64,000 nt of DNA from Saccharopolyspora_D taberi (GCF_039534165.1 NZ_BAAAUX010000045.1:62001-126000), one strand, 5' to 3'; shown: positions 8,873 through 17,255, counted from the stretch's first letter. Program-made: numbers and translations. Notes: generated by a model not told the origin, from the letters alone.

Positions 8873-10837
8873 ATGAGCTCACCGCGACTTCTCTCCAACC
8901 GCTACGAGATCGGTGACACGCTCGGGTACGGCGGTATGTCGGAGGTGCACCGCGGCCGGGACATCCGGCTGGGGCGGGACGTGGCGGTCAAGGTCCTGCG
9001 CGCCGACCTGGCCCGGGATCCGACGTTCCAGCTGCGGTTCCGCCGCGAGGCGCAGAACGCCGCCGCGCTGAACCACCCGGCGATCGTCGCGGTCTACGAC
9101 ACCGGCGAGACCGACTCCGAGAGCGGCCCGCTGCCGTACATCGTGATGGAGTACGTCGACGGCCGGACCCTGCGCGACATCGTCAAGTCCGAGGGACCGC
9201 TGCCGCCGCGCCGCGCGATGGAGGTCATGGCCGACGCGTCGGCGGCGCTGGACTTCAGCCACCGGCACCACATCATCCACCGGGACGTGAAACCGGCCAA
9301 CATCATGATCACCCGCTCCGGCGCGGTGAAGGTGATGGACTTCGGCATCGCGCGGGTGCTGACCGACGGCCAGGCCGCGGTCACCCAGACCGCCGCGGTG
9401 ATAGGGACCGCGCAGTACCTCTCGCCGGAACAGGCGCGAGGTGAATCGGTTGACGCGCGCAGCGACGTGTACGCGGCGGGCTGCGTGCTGTTCGAGCTGC
9501 TGACCGGGGAGCCGCCGTTCACCGGGGACTCGCCGGTCGCGGTGGCCTACCAGCACGTGCGGGAGGACCCGCGCAAGCCGTCCGACGTCAACCAGCAGGT
9601 CCCGGCTTCGCTGGACGCGGTGGTGCTCAAGGCGCTGAGCAAGAACCCGGCCAACCGGTACCAGTCGGCCGCGGAGATGCGTGCCGACCTGGTGCGCGTG
9701 CTGTCCGGGCAGCGCCCGAAGGCGCCGATGATCATGTCCGAGGAGGAGCGGACCTCGATGATCGCCCCGGCCGGGGCGACCGAGGTGCTCTCGCCCGGCA
9801 GGCACCGCTCGGCGGAGCGGGTCGCCGACGACGAGGTCGACGTCGCCCAGGAGCGCAAGCGCCGCAAGAACCTGACGATCGCGCTGGTCACGGTGCTGTG
9901 CGTGGCGGTGTTCGCGCTGGTCGCCTGGCTGGCCAACGCGCTGCTGAGCGGTCCGTCCGCGCAGGAGAGGGTCCCGACCCCGCAGCTGATGGGCATGACC
10001 AAGGCGCAGGTCACCAACCAGTACGGCCGGGACTGGAAGCTGGTCCAGCAGCCCTGCCCGTCGCTGCCCGAGCAGGTGGACACGGTGACCTCCCAGGACC
10101 CGCCCGCGGGCACCCCGATCGTCAAGGGCGAGCAGCAGATCACCGCGTGCATCGGCAGCGGCCCGACGCAGGTCAAGGTCCCCGACCTGAAGGGGCTGAC
10201 CGTGGGCCAGGCCGGCGTCGAGCTGACCAAGGTGAAGCTGGTGCTGGGCTCCACCACCGAGAAGCCGGTCGACGACGCCGACCAGGACGGCAAGATCCTC
10301 AGCTGGGACCACCAGGGGGGCAGCGTCGCCGAGAACGCCACGATCAACGTCGTGGTGGGCAAGAAGATCGAGGAGCGGGCGGTCATCGACGTCCGCAACC
10401 TCCCCTTCGAGCAGGCCCGCAGCATCCTGATCCAGGCCGGGTTCGACGTGCAGCGCTCGGACCGCGACTCCAGCGAGACGCCGGGAACCGTGGTCGACCA
10501 GTCCCCGGCGGGCAACAGCAAGGCCAAGCCGGGCACGAAGATCACCCTGTACGTCTCCAACGGCCAGCAGATCTCGATGCCGCCGCTGACCGGGCTGTCG
10601 GCGAGCGAGGCCAGGCAGCGGTTGCAGTCGATGGGCTGGACCGGTCAGCTGGTCGAGACGTCGGAGCCTACCAGCGACAAGGACATGGACGGCAAGATCG
10701 TCCGCAGCACCCCGGACGGCGGCCAGAAGCTCGGCAAGGGCGACACGGTCACGGTCTACGTCGGCGAGTACGAGTCGTCACCGACCACGCCACCGGACGA
10801 CGGCGACGGCGGGTTCTTCCCGCCGGGCTTCCCGTAG
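8873..10837 (+). CDS. pknB: PASTA-domain Ser/Thr protein kinase PknB
   Basis: This 654-residue kinase starts at ATG 8873 (MSSPRLLSNRYEIG). Upstream in-frame codons lie partly inside pknA and align with no family member. The kinase domain (about residues 11-272) has GYGGMSEVH, HRDVKPANI and an activation loop with TQTAAVIGTAQYLSPEQAR. A transmembrane helix at about 333-355 precedes four PASTA modules (about 363-640), which in homologues bind lipid II or muropeptides. CwlM, MurJ-partner and FhaA homologues are all encoded in this window. Confidence 0.98.
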   Translation: MSSPRLLSNRYEIGDTLGYGGMSEVHRGRDIRLGRDVAVKVLRADLARDPTFQLRFRREAQNAAALNHPAIVAVYDTGETDSESGPLPYIVMEYVDGRTLRDIVKSEGPLPPRRAMEVMADASAALDFSHRHHIIHRDVKPANIMITRSGAVKVMDFGIARVLTDGQAAVTQTAAVIGTAQYLSPEQARGESVDARSDVYAAGCVLFELLTGEPPFTGDSPVAVAYQHVREDPRKPSDVNQQVPASLDAVVLKALSKNPANRYQSAAEMRADLVRVLSGQRPKAPMIMSEEERTSMIAPAGATEVLSPGRHRSAERVADDEVDVAQERKRRKNLTIALVTVLCVAVFALVAWLANALLSGPSAQERVPTPQLMGMTKAQVTNQYGRDWKLVQQPCPSLPEQVDTVTSQDPPAGTPIVKGEQQITACIGSGPTQVKVPDLKGLTVGQAGVELTKVKLVLGSTTEKPVDDADQDGKILSWDHQGGSVAENATINVVVGKKIEERAVIDVRNLPFEQARSILIQAGFDVQRSDRDSSETPGTVVDQSPAGNSKAKPGTKITLYVSNGQQISMPPLTGLSASEARQRLQSMGWTGQLVETSEPTSDKDMDGKIVRSTPDGGQKLGKGDTVTVYVGEYESSPTTPPDDGDGGFFPPGFP

Positions 10838-10843
10838 GACCAC

Positions 10844-10875
10844 AACGGGGCATCCGCGATCGCGGATGCCCCGTT
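10844..10875. terminator. Perfect 32-bp palindrome ending the pknB operon
   Basis: Two 16-base arms meet without a spacer and are exactly complementary. The palindrome sits between the convergent pknB and I36-type genes and can act in both directions. Confidence 0.85.
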
Positions 10876-10891
10876 CTCGTTGCGGTGGCGG

Positions 10892-11239
10892 TCAGATGCG
10901 CCGCTTGCTGAAAGCGACGAACCCCAGGTTGCCGGTCTCACCACCGTTGGCCACGATGGCGGTCTCACCGGTGCAGTCGTAATTCGACCAGAACTGCACC
11001 GCGAACGGCGCCTCGTTCCGCGCGGAGACGACTCCCTGGTTGTTCGGTGGCCCGGCGACATAGCAGATGTTGTCCCGGAGATCGAACTCGTACGGCTCGC
11101 CGCCGAAGTCCGCAGCCGGCCACACGCAGATCGGGTAGAAGGTGCATTCGGCCGGGGCCGCGGTCGCCGGCGCCGCCACCCCCAGGGTCAACGCCCCCGC
11201 GCTCGCCAGCGCCAGCGCCACGCGTCGTGTCTTGCCCAC
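10892..11239 (-). CDS. Secreted peptidase-inhibitor family I36-like protein
   Basis: This 115-residue exported protein starts at the GTG at 11239, preceded by AGGAGGAAAGAC; the frame extends further upstream but lacks a signal there. Residues 1-28 are a signal peptide (basic start, hydrophobic core, ending APATAA). The mature domain has four cysteines and the TFYPICVW and GGEPYEF patterns of the I36/beta-gamma-crystallin-like family, whose members include Streptomyces metalloprotease inhibitors. The target protease is unknown. Confidence 0.8.
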   Translation of the reverse strand: MGKTRRVALALASAGALTLGVAAPATAAPAECTFYPICVWPAADFGGEPYEFDLRDNICYVAGPPNNQGVVSARNEAPFAVQFWSNYDCTGETAIVANGGETGNLGFVAFSKRRI

Positions 11240-11263
11240 GTCTTTCCTCCTCGTTCGGTGCAC

Positions 11264-11292
11264 AGGCGATTCCCCAGTTGTCAAGATCGCCT
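11264..11292 (-). terminator. Weak hairpin downstream of trpG
   Basis: AGGCGAT and ATCGCCT (7 bp, 15-base loop) lie between trpG and the I36-type gene. It is a possible terminator only. Confidence 0.3.
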
Positions 11293-11363
11293 GATCGCAC
11301 CGTCGCAACGAGACCCCGGAGCACGCGGGAAGACGGGGATTTATCACTCGTTCGGAGCAGCGG

Positions 11364-12005
11364 TCAGCGTCGAGCCGCCGCGGCGACCGCGCGCATCCCG
11401 CGCTCCAGTTCGTCGACCACGTGCGGCTGGGCGGGGTGACCGGCCCCGGCCATCCAGTTCGCCAGCATCCGGTGCCCGCCGTCGGTCAGCACCGACTCGG
11501 GGTGGAACTGCACGCCCTCGACGGGCAGTTCGCGGTGCCTCATCCCCATCACGATGCCCGACTCGGTCCGGGCGGTGACCTCGAAGTCGTCCGGGATGGT
11601 GTCGGCCCGCACGATCAGCGAGTGGTAGCGGGTCGCGATGAACGGTTCCGGCAGCCCGGCGAAGACGCCGGCGCCGTCGTGCCGGATCTCGCTGACCTTG
11701 CCGTGCAGCAGCTCGGGCGCCCGCTCCACGACACCGCCCCAGGCCGCGCCGATCGCCTGGTGCCCGAGGCACACCCCGAGGACCGGCCTGCGCTCCGCGG
11801 CGCAGCGCTTGACGAGTTCCATCGTCCGCCCGGCGCGGTCCGGCGTTCCCGGGCCCGGGCTGAGCAGCACCCCGTCGGACCACTCCACGTCCTCGTCGGT
11901 CACCACGTCGTTGCGGCGCACGACGCAGTCCGCACCGAGCTGGGCGAGGTACTGGACGAGGTTGTAGACGAAGCTGTCGTAATTGTCGACGACGAGTACG
12001 CGCAC
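11364..12005 (-). CDS. trpG: Glutamine amidotransferase, anthranilate/aminodeoxychorismate synthase component II
   Basis: This 213-residue class I amidotransferase releases ammonia from glutamine for chorismate amination. The catalytic triad is Cys79 (GVCLGHQ), His168 and Glu170 (QFHPES). The family member at this place in mycobacteria (Rv0013) is annotated TrpG/PabA and may serve both tryptophan and folate synthesis. No synthase large subunit is nearby. It follows the small membrane gene after 47 bases. Confidence 0.93.
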   Translation of the reverse strand: MRVLVVDNYDSFVYNLVQYLAQLGADCVVRRNDVVTDEDVEWSDGVLLSPGPGTPDRAGRTMELVKRCAAERRPVLGVCLGHQAIGAAWGGVVERAPELLHGKVSEIRHDGAGVFAGLPEPFIATRYHSLIVRADTIPDDFEVTARTESGIVMGMRHRELPVEGVQFHPESVLTDGGHRMLANWMAGAGHPAQPHVVDELERGMRAVAAAARR

Positions 12006-12052
12006 CCCGACAGAGTACGTGCCCGCAGGTCAGCTGTCCCGCATCGGCGGTG

Positions 12053-12208
12053 TCAGGTGGTCGTGACGTCGTTGAGCGGCAGCATCGGCTCGATCCACGG
12101 GAAGATCACGAACAGCAGCAGCGCCACCACCGCGGCCACCAGCACGACGGCCTGGGCCAGCTTGGCCGCGGCAGGCCCGGGCAGGTGCCGCCAGATCCAG
12201 CCGTACAT
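12053..12208 (-). CDS. Small single-pass membrane protein downstream of sortase
   Basis: This 51-residue protein starts with MYGWIWRHLPG and has one transmembrane helix at about residues 17-40. Its ATG overlaps the sortase stop (TGATG) and is preceded by GGGAGGAACGC, so it is translationally coupled. Similar tiny membrane genes follow class E sortases in other actinobacteria. The function is unknown. Confidence 0.8.
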   Translation of the reverse strand: MYGWIWRHLPGPAAAKLAQAVVLVAAVVALLLFVIFPWIEPMLPLNDVTTT

Positions 12209-13029
12209 CAGCGTTCCTCCCGCTCGGGCGGTTGCAGTTCGGGGTGCGTCGGGTCCTTCGGGTACTGCTTGACCAGCACCCCGTGCACGATCAGCCGCTG
12301 CGCGGCGGAGAACTCGGGGTGGCAGGTGGTGAACGTGATCAACCGGGTCTGCTGCTCGCGCGGCAGGGTTCCGGCGGGCATCCCGGGGACCGGGAAGATC
12401 ACCTCGCCCTGCTCGGGCCGCACGATCCGCGTCCCCACGGCCTGGTCGTAGGGCGGACCGATCGGCGCCACGCCGCGGCATCTCGGGTCCGACGGGTTCC
12501 ACCCGGCGACCTCGTCGGCGTGCGGCAGCACGCGGTAGACGTACCAGTGGGTCGCGGTCTCGACGATCAGCGCGTCGCAGGACCGGAGCCGGTCGAGGTC
12601 GTTGAACGGCGCGCCCTTGCCGATCCGGTGCCCGGCGACCGCGAAGTTGCCCTGCTCGCCGGGCAGCGCAGTGCCCGAGTAGTGGCCGGGGCCGGCGGCG
12701 AGCGTGGCCTGGTCGGTTCCCTCCAGGACGGTGAACCGGTAGTCCGGCCCGAAGGCCGGGACGTAGAGGCGGGCGATTCCGTCGCCCTCGGCCGGTACCG
12801 CAGGTGGGGCCGCAGCCGGGACGGCCCGCCACTGCTCGTCGAGCCGGCGGCTCGCGTCCTCCTGCTTGCGCGCGGTCGTCCAGTCGGTGACGTAGACCTC
12901 GTAGAAGACGAAGAGCAGGAGGACCAGCCCGACCGTGATCAGCAGCTCGCCGACCGCGCGGACGACTCCGCGCAGCCGCTGCGGGCGGCGGTCCGGGGGT
13001 GGAGCCACGACTTCACCGGTGGACGCCAC
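12208..13029 (-). CDS. Class E sortase
   Basis: This 273-residue membrane-anchored transpeptidase starts at a GTG behind GGAGGGGAC. A transmembrane helix at about residues 25-46 precedes the sortase barrel. Catalytic residues are His134 (VAGHR), Cys236 (TFTTCHP) and Arg245 (AAQRLIVHG). Class E enzymes in actinobacteria commonly attach LAXTG proteins to the wall. No such substrate is encoded nearby. Confidence 0.93.
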   Translation of the reverse strand: MASTGEVVAPPPDRRPQRLRGVVRAVGELLITVGLVLLLFVFYEVYVTDWTTARKQEDASRRLDEQWRAVPAAAPPAVPAEGDGIARLYVPAFGPDYRFTVLEGTDQATLAAGPGHYSGTALPGEQGNFAVAGHRIGKGAPFNDLDRLRSCDALIVETATHWYVYRVLPHADEVAGWNPSDPRCRGVAPIGPPYDQAVGTRIVRPEQGEVIFPVPGMPAGTLPREQQTRLITFTTCHPEFSAAQRLIVHGVLVKQYPKDPTHPELQPPEREER

Positions 13030-13301
13030 GGTGTCCCCTCCTGCTCTGGGCCGACCGCCTCACCTGCGCACGGGGTGTTCGATCGGCTACGTGATTGCGT
13101 TAACGTGTTGGGTGGAAAACGAGCCGTACCGCGTCCGGTTCCGCCGCAGGCCGACAACCCCTGAGGTCAGAAACCCTGAGGCTGGAAGTCACTGCGGCCG
13201 GAAACGACCGCGGGCTGGAATTGCGGTGGTCCGGAGTCAGCGGTGCGGCTGCCGCCCGAGCACGCAGCCGACGCTGCGCTGCCTCTCCTGGCGAGGACAC
13301 C

Positions 13302-13568
13302 ATGCCGAAGTCGAAGGTCCGCAAGAAGGACTCCGCCACCCCGGTGGCTGACCGCCGGACGCCGGTGAAGGCGAAGGCGGTCGGACCGTCGCACCCGATC
13401 TACGTCGTTGTCATGCTGGGCATGATGGTCATCGGCCTGCTGTGGCTGGTGGTCAACTACCTGGCGGGCGAGTCGATCCCCTTCATGGCCGATCTGGGCG
13501 CCTGGAACTTCGCGGTCGGATTCGCGTTCATGATCGTCGGGCTGCTGATGACCATGCGCTGGCGCTGA
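13302..13568 (+). CDS. crgA: Cell division protein CrgA
   Basis: This 88-residue septation regulator starts MPKSKVRKK behind GAGGACACC. A basic cytoplasmic N-terminus is followed by two transmembrane helices at about residues 33-52 and 67-85, the WhiP/CrgA layout. CrgA interacts with FtsZ and PBPs and coordinates growth and sporulation septation. It is divergent from the sortase operon. Confidence 0.96.
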   Translation: MPKSKVRKKDSATPVADRRTPVKAKAVGPSHPIYVVVMLGMMVIGLLWLVVNYLAGESIPFMADLGAWNFAVGFAFMIVGLLMTMRWR

Positions 13569-13584
13569 TGCGAGAACAGCACGT

Positions 13585-13623
13585 GAGCGAGGCCCGGAGG
13601 GAAGACACCTTCGGGCCTCGCTC
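13585..13623 (+). terminator. crgA terminator
   Basis: GAGCGAGGCCCG (13585-13596) pairs with CGGGCCTCGCTC (13612-13623), with partial further pairing inward. It lies 16 bases after the crgA stop. Confidence 0.8.
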
Positions 13624-13681
13624 TGTTCACCGGTACGAAAGCGTTCGGTAACCGAACAACACGTGTGTAAGTCATCCCCAC

Positions 13682-13731
13682 TGGGGATAACTCCTGTGGA
13701 TAACTCGGCTCGCCATCAACAGTGTGGACAA
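13682..13731. promoter_or_regulatory. DnaA-box cluster outside oriC
   Basis: On the minus strand the boxes are TTATCCCCA (13682-13690), TTATCCACA (13695-13703, consensus) and TTGTCCACA (13723-13731, actinobacterial consensus). It lies in the 150-base gap between crgA and the PH-domain gene, about 14 kb from oriC, 8 bases before a parS-like site. Confidence 0.7.
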
Positions 13732-13739
13732 CGGCACGC

Positions 13740-13755
13740 GGTTTCACGTGGAACA
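13740..13755. promoter_or_regulatory. Degenerate parS site
   Basis: GGTTTCACGTGGAACA matches 14 of 16 positions of the parS consensus TGTTTCACGTGAAACA. It is the only parS-like site seen on this side of oriC. Confidence 0.6.
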
Positions 13756-13773
13756 CCAGCGGAGGAGGTACCG

Positions 13774-14184
13774 GTGCAGTCGAAGGTCTCGCACCAGTGG
13801 TCCACACCGATCGGCCTGGTCAGCACGGGTTGGGTGCTGGCAGCCGGGGCTGCGGTCTGGTGGGTGCTGGCCGATAGCGCGACCGACCGCGTCTTCGTCA
13901 CGGCGGTGCTGCTGGTGCTGGTCGTGGTGAGCGGGTTCGGCACGCTGGCCCGTCCGCGGCTGAGCGCGGACCAGCAGGGCGTCACCGTTCGGGGGTTGCG
14001 CGGTCGGCGGACCTGGCCGTGGTCCGGCCTGACCGTCCGGCTCGACCGCAGCAAGCGGCTCGGCCGCACGGTCGAGGTGCTCGAACTCGACACCGCCGAC
14101 GACGAGCTGATCGTGCTCACCAAGCTGGACCTGGGCGAAGACCCGGACCAGGTCGCCCGGACCCTCGACGAGCTCCGGCCCTGA
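13774..14184 (+). CDS. PH-domain membrane protein (Rv0010c-like)
   Basis: This 136-residue protein starts at the GTG at 13774, fixed by GGAGGAGGTACCG directly upstream; a longer frame lacks such a site and would run through the parS-like site. Two hydrophobic helices occupy about residues 10-50. The remainder resembles the bacterial PH domain seen in this conserved position between crgA and ppiA. The function is unknown. Confidence 0.8.
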   Translation: MQSKVSHQWSTPIGLVSTGWVLAAGAAVWWVLADSATDRVFVTAVLLVLVVVSGFGTLARPRLSADQQGVTVRGLRGRRTWPWSGLTVRLDRSKRLGRTVEVLELDTADDELIVLTKLDLGEDPDQVARTLDELRP

Positions 14185-14197
14185 CCAGAGCGTCCGG

Positions 14198-15124
14198 CTA
14201 GAGGATCCCGCACTGCGTGCCGGGCCCACCGGACCCGAAGCAGATCACGTTCCCCAATGAGAGGTCCCGGGTGACGAGCAGCGCGAGCAGCACCACCAGC
14301 AGCGCCGCGAGCGCCCCGGCCTGCACGAGCATCCGCCGCTGCTGCGGCGCGTAGACCAGCGCGGCGGTCGCGGCCGCACCGACGATCAGCCCGCCGAGGT
14401 GCCCCAGCAGTGACAGCTGCGGGATCGCCAGGCTCAGCGCCACGTTCAGCCCGATCACGATCAGCACCGGCCGCAGGCTGACCTTCAGCCGCAGCGCGGC
14501 AACCGCGATCCCGCCCATCAGCCCGTAGACCGCGCCGGACGCACCAGCCACCGGGGCGGCCAGCTCGCCGAACACGAACACGGCAGTGCTGCCGCCGAGC
14601 AGGGAGAGCAGGTACACCGCGGCGAACCGGAACCGGCCCAGCACGAGTTCGAGATCCCGGCCGATCACCCACAGCGCGATCATGTTCATCGCCAGGTGGG
14701 CCAGCCCGATGTGCAGGAAACCGGAGGTGACCAGCCGCCACCACTGCCCGGTCGCGACGATCATCGGCAGCAGCGAGGCGGAGTGGAAGACCGGCGCGTC
14801 GTAGTTGGTCATCCCGCTGCCCGCCTGGACGGCGGTCCACAGGTAGACCAGCACGTTCACCGCGATCAGCACCGGCACCACGACCGGCTTGCTGGCCAGC
14901 CGCGCACCGGCGATCGTCACCGGCGTCCGGGTGCCGCGGCGGCCTTCGGCCACGCAGTCCACGCAGTGGTAGCCGACCGACGCCTCGCGCAGGCAGTCCG
15001 GGCAGGCGGGCCGCTCGCACCTGGTGCAGCGCAGCCCGGTCGGCCGGTCGGGGTGGCGCACGCACGCGGGCAGTTGCGCCGGTGCCCCGTCCGATCCGGT
15101 CGACTGCCCGGGCGGAACCGTCAC
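14198..15124 (-). CDS. Rhomboid intramembrane serine protease with N-terminal zinc-finger
   Basis: This 308-residue protein starts with about 60 residues carrying four CxxC/CxxxxC pairs (CTRCERPACPDC, CVDC), a B-box-like zinc module. Six or more transmembrane helices follow. The catalytic dyad is Ser196 (GASGAVYG) and His242 (GHLGG). Other rhomboid marks are WWRLVTSGFLHIG and HLAMNM. It converges on the PH-domain gene with a 13-base gap. The substrates are unknown. Confidence 0.93.
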   Translation of the reverse strand: MTVPPGQSTGSDGAPAQLPACVRHPDRPTGLRCTRCERPACPDCLREASVGYHCVDCVAEGRRGTRTPVTIAGARLASKPVVVPVLIAVNVLVYLWTAVQAGSGMTNYDAPVFHSASLLPMIVATGQWWRLVTSGFLHIGLAHLAMNMIALWVIGRDLELVLGRFRFAAVYLLSLLGGSTAVFVFGELAAPVAGASGAVYGLMGGIAVAALRLKVSLRPVLIVIGLNVALSLAIPQLSLLGHLGGLIVGAAATAALVYAPQQRRMLVQAGALAALLVVLLALLVTRDLSLGNVICFGSGGPGTQCGIL

Positions 15125-15125
15125 G

Positions 15126-15680
15126 TCAGCCCTCGCCGCGCTCCACGTTGACCTTCTCGATCACGATGTCGTTGACCGGCCGGTCGGCCGGACCGGTCGC
15201 GGTCGTCGCGATCCGGTCCACGACGTCCCGCGAGTCCTGGTCGGCGACCTCGCCGAAGATGGTGTGCTTGAAGTTCAGCCAGCTGGTCGCGCCGACGGTG
15301 ATGAAGAACTGCGAGCCGTTGGTGCCGGGGCCCGCGTTCGCCATGGCCAGCAGGTACGGCCGGTCGAACTGCAGCTCGGGGTGGAACTCGTCGTCGAACT
15401 TGTAACCGGGGCCGCCGCGGCCGGTTCCGGTCGGGTCACCGGTCTGGATCATGAATCCCTCGATGACCCGGTGGAAGATGACCCCGTCGTAGAACGGCCC
15501 GGAACGCTCTCCCTTGGCGTTCGGCTCGCTGTAGTCCTTGGTTCCTTCGGCAAGACCGACGAAGTTCGAGACGGTCTTGGGCGCCTTGTTCGGGAACAGG
15601 TTGACCTTGATGTCGCCCAGCGTCGTGTGCAGGGTCGCGGTCAACGTCGTCCCAACGAGCGATCCGTTGTCTTCAGCCAC
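15126..15680 (-). CDS. ppiA: Cyclophilin-type peptidyl-prolyl cis-trans isomerase
   Basis: This 184-residue cytoplasmic cyclophilin has no signal peptide. Active-site motifs are FHRVI, GFMIQTGD, NGSQFFIT and the Trp/His region WLNFKHTIFG. It corresponds to mycobacterial PpiA, which occupies the same position. It ends one base before the rhomboid gene begins, so the two are probably co-transcribed. Confidence 0.96.
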   Translation of the reverse strand: MAEDNGSLVGTTLTATLHTTLGDIKVNLFPNKAPKTVSNFVGLAEGTKDYSEPNAKGERSGPFYDGVIFHRVIEGFMIQTGDPTGTGRGGPGYKFDDEFHPELQFDRPYLLAMANAGPGTNGSQFFITVGATSWLNFKHTIFGEVADQDSRDVVDRIATTATGPADRPVNDIVIEKVNVERGEG

Positions 15681-15874
15681 CCGACCATCCTGCCATCGAA
15701 GAGCGGGAACGTGGTGTCTGGGTGCAGTATGGGGCCGATCGTCAGCGCCAGGCGGGCTCCGCCGCCCCGGCCGGAGGCGGCCTGGACGCCGGCCGTCGAA
15801 CCAGGCCCCGCGGGCGGGTCACCTGGGGTTCCAACCGGTGACCCGCTGCGGGAAGACTGCACAGGAGGCGCACG

Positions 15875-16393
15875 ATGGACGAAGTCAAGGCCATGACCCG
15901 AGCCGGTGAGAGCGTGGGCAGGGCCGTCGGGACGGGCCTGCGGTCCGCCCGCCTCGGCGCGTGTCGCGCGGGCCGTGCGGGGATGGAGATGTCGCGGCAG
16001 GCCGCTGCCCTCGCCGAGCACGAGCTGACCAACCGCGGGATCGACCCGGACGAGCTTCAGGAACGCATCGCGCGCAGGACCACCGGGATGTCGCGCAAGG
16101 AGCTGCGCAAGCGCAGCCGCAAGGCCCGCAAGCAGCTGGCGAAGAACGCCGAGACGGCCCGCCGCGAACTCGCGGCGAGGATCGCCCCGGAGCCGAAGCG
16201 GCGCCGCCGGTGGCCGTGGGTGCTGCTGGTGCTGGCGGGGATCGCCGCGGCCGGGGTCGCGCTGTCGCGTCGGCCGGAGGAGTTGCCGGTCGCCGAGGCC
16301 GACGACCAGCCGCCGCGCGAAACCCCTCGGTCGAGCGTCCCCTCGCAGGGTGACGGTCGGCACAGCGCGCTGGACCCCGAACACCAGCGCTGA
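15875..16393 (+). CDS. Basic single-pass membrane protein, unknown function
   Basis: This 172-residue protein has a good ribosome site (AGGAGGCGCACG). Residues 1-110 are charged and probably helical, rich in Arg/Lys/Ala with an ELRKRSRKARKQLAKNAE stretch. One transmembrane helix lies at about residues 112-130. The tail is acidic to polar. I recognise no named family. It is divergent from ppiA and followed by a terminator. Confidence 0.8.
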   Translation: MDEVKAMTRAGESVGRAVGTGLRSARLGACRAGRAGMEMSRQAAALAEHELTNRGIDPDELQERIARRTTGMSRKELRKRSRKARKQLAKNAETARRELAARIAPEPKRRRRWPWVLLVLAGIAAAGVALSRRPEELPVAEADDQPPRETPRSSVPSQGDGRHSALDPEHQR

Positions 16394-16405
16394 AAGTTCG
16401 CGGGG

Positions 16406-16432
16406 AGCGGTGGCGCGATGCGCGCCACCGCT
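16406..16432. terminator. Hairpin terminator with T-rich tail
   Basis: AGCGGTGGCGCG and CGCGCCACCGCT pair perfectly around ATG and are followed by CTTCTCTT. Confidence 0.85.
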
Positions 16433-16450
16433 CTTCTCTTGCCCCTTGTC

Positions 16451-16494
16451 GTCAACTGTGGTTGACAACCGCGGTGATGTCAACCTATGTTGAC
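16451..16494 (+). promoter_or_regulatory. Leaderless promoter overlaid by twin 16-bp operators
   Basis: A near-consensus promoter is visible: -35 TTGACA (16462-16467), an 18-base spacer, and -10 TATGTT (16486-16491). Transcription would start at or next to the ATG at 16498. Two inverted repeats of form GTCAAC-N4-GTTGAC (16451-16466 and 16479-16494, 28 bases apart) cover the -35 and the -10. This fits repression, most simply by the HTH protein encoded next. Confidence 0.75.
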
Positions 16495-16497
16495 GCC

Positions 16498-16707
16498 ATG
16501 ACCGAAGCGACCGAACTCGCCTCCGCAGCAGGTGGCCGCGACCCGCGCAGCGGGCTCAAAGCCGTGGCCGCCCTGCGGAAGCTGCTCGAACAGCTCGAAG
16601 CGGTCCAGGTCCGCAACGCGCGGAACCAGGGCTGGTCGTGGCAGGACATCGCCACCGAACTCGGGGTGTCCAGGCAGGCGGTGCACAAGAAGCACGGGAG
16701 GGTCTGA
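16498..16707 (+). CDS. Small helix-turn-helix regulator paired with Clp-N protein
   Basis: This 69-residue protein has an N-terminal helix (KAVAALRKLLEQLEAVQVRNARNQG) and a C-terminal HTH (SWQDIATELGVSRQAVHKKHG). The ATG at 16498 is chosen because it coincides with the predicted transcription start; an upstream in-frame ATG would lie inside the operators. It is followed after two bases by the Clp-N protein, a pairing that suggests autoregulation of a stress-related unit. Confidence 0.88.
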   Translation: MTEATELASAAGGRDPRSGLKAVAALRKLLEQLEAVQVRNARNQGWSWQDIATELGVSRQAVHKKHGRV

Positions 16708-16709
16708 CG

Positions 16710-17255
16710 ATGTTCGAACGGTTCACCAGCGCCGCCAAGCAGGCGGTGACCGGCGCCGTCCGGGAGGCCCAGCAGCAGCGGGCCCCCGAGATCACCTCCG
16801 AACACCTGCTGCTGGCGGTGCTGGGCAACCCGACCGGGGCCGGCCGGATGCTCGCCGAGCACGGCGTCACCCGCGACGACATCACCACCGCGCACGCGGA
16901 AGCCCGCCGCCGAGGCGGCCTCACCGACGCGGACGCGTCCGCGCTCCGCGACCTGGGCATCGACGTGGACAGCGTGGTGCACAGCGTCGAGGACACCCAC
17001 GGCCCCGGCGCGCTCGCCGCGGGCAGGCGCAGGCGGAGCCGGTTCGGCCTGCGCAGGCACATCCCCTTCGGCACCGAGGCCAAGAAGATCCTCGAAGGCT
17101 CGCTCCGGGAGGCGCTCGACCTGGGCAACCGGGCGATCGGCGACGAGCACTTCCTGCTCGCGATCCTGCAACGCGCCACCGCCGCGTCCGAAGTCCTGGA
17201 CCGGAACGGGATCACCTACGCGAGCGTGCGCTCGCGCTTCAGCCGCGCCGCGTGA
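16710..17255 (+). CDS. Clp N-terminal (double Clp-repeat) domain protein
   Basis: This 181-residue protein has two Clp_N repeats: about residues 1-70 (MFERFTSAAKQAV, EHLLLAVL) and about 105-175 (FGTEAKKILEGSLREA, DEHFLLAIL). It has no AAA+ modules, so it cannot itself unfold proteins. Such stand-alone domains may act as adaptors or decoys for ClpC; that is inference. The ribosome site GGGAGGG overlaps the end of the HTH gene. Confidence 0.9.
   Translation: MFERFTSAAKQAVTGAVREAQQQRAPEITSEHLLLAVLGNPTGAGRMLAEHGVTRDDITTAHAEARRRGGLTDADASALRDLGIDVDSVVHSVEDTHGPGALAAGRRRRSRFGLRRHIPFGTEAKKILEGSLREALDLGNRAIGDEHFLLAILQRATAASEVLDRNGITYASVRSRFSRAA

Noticed and set aside
13663..13773. N-terminal extension of the PH-domain gene
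   Set aside because: The extension lacks a ribosome site, would cross the DnaA-box and parS-like region, and GGAGGAGG stands directly before GTG 13774.
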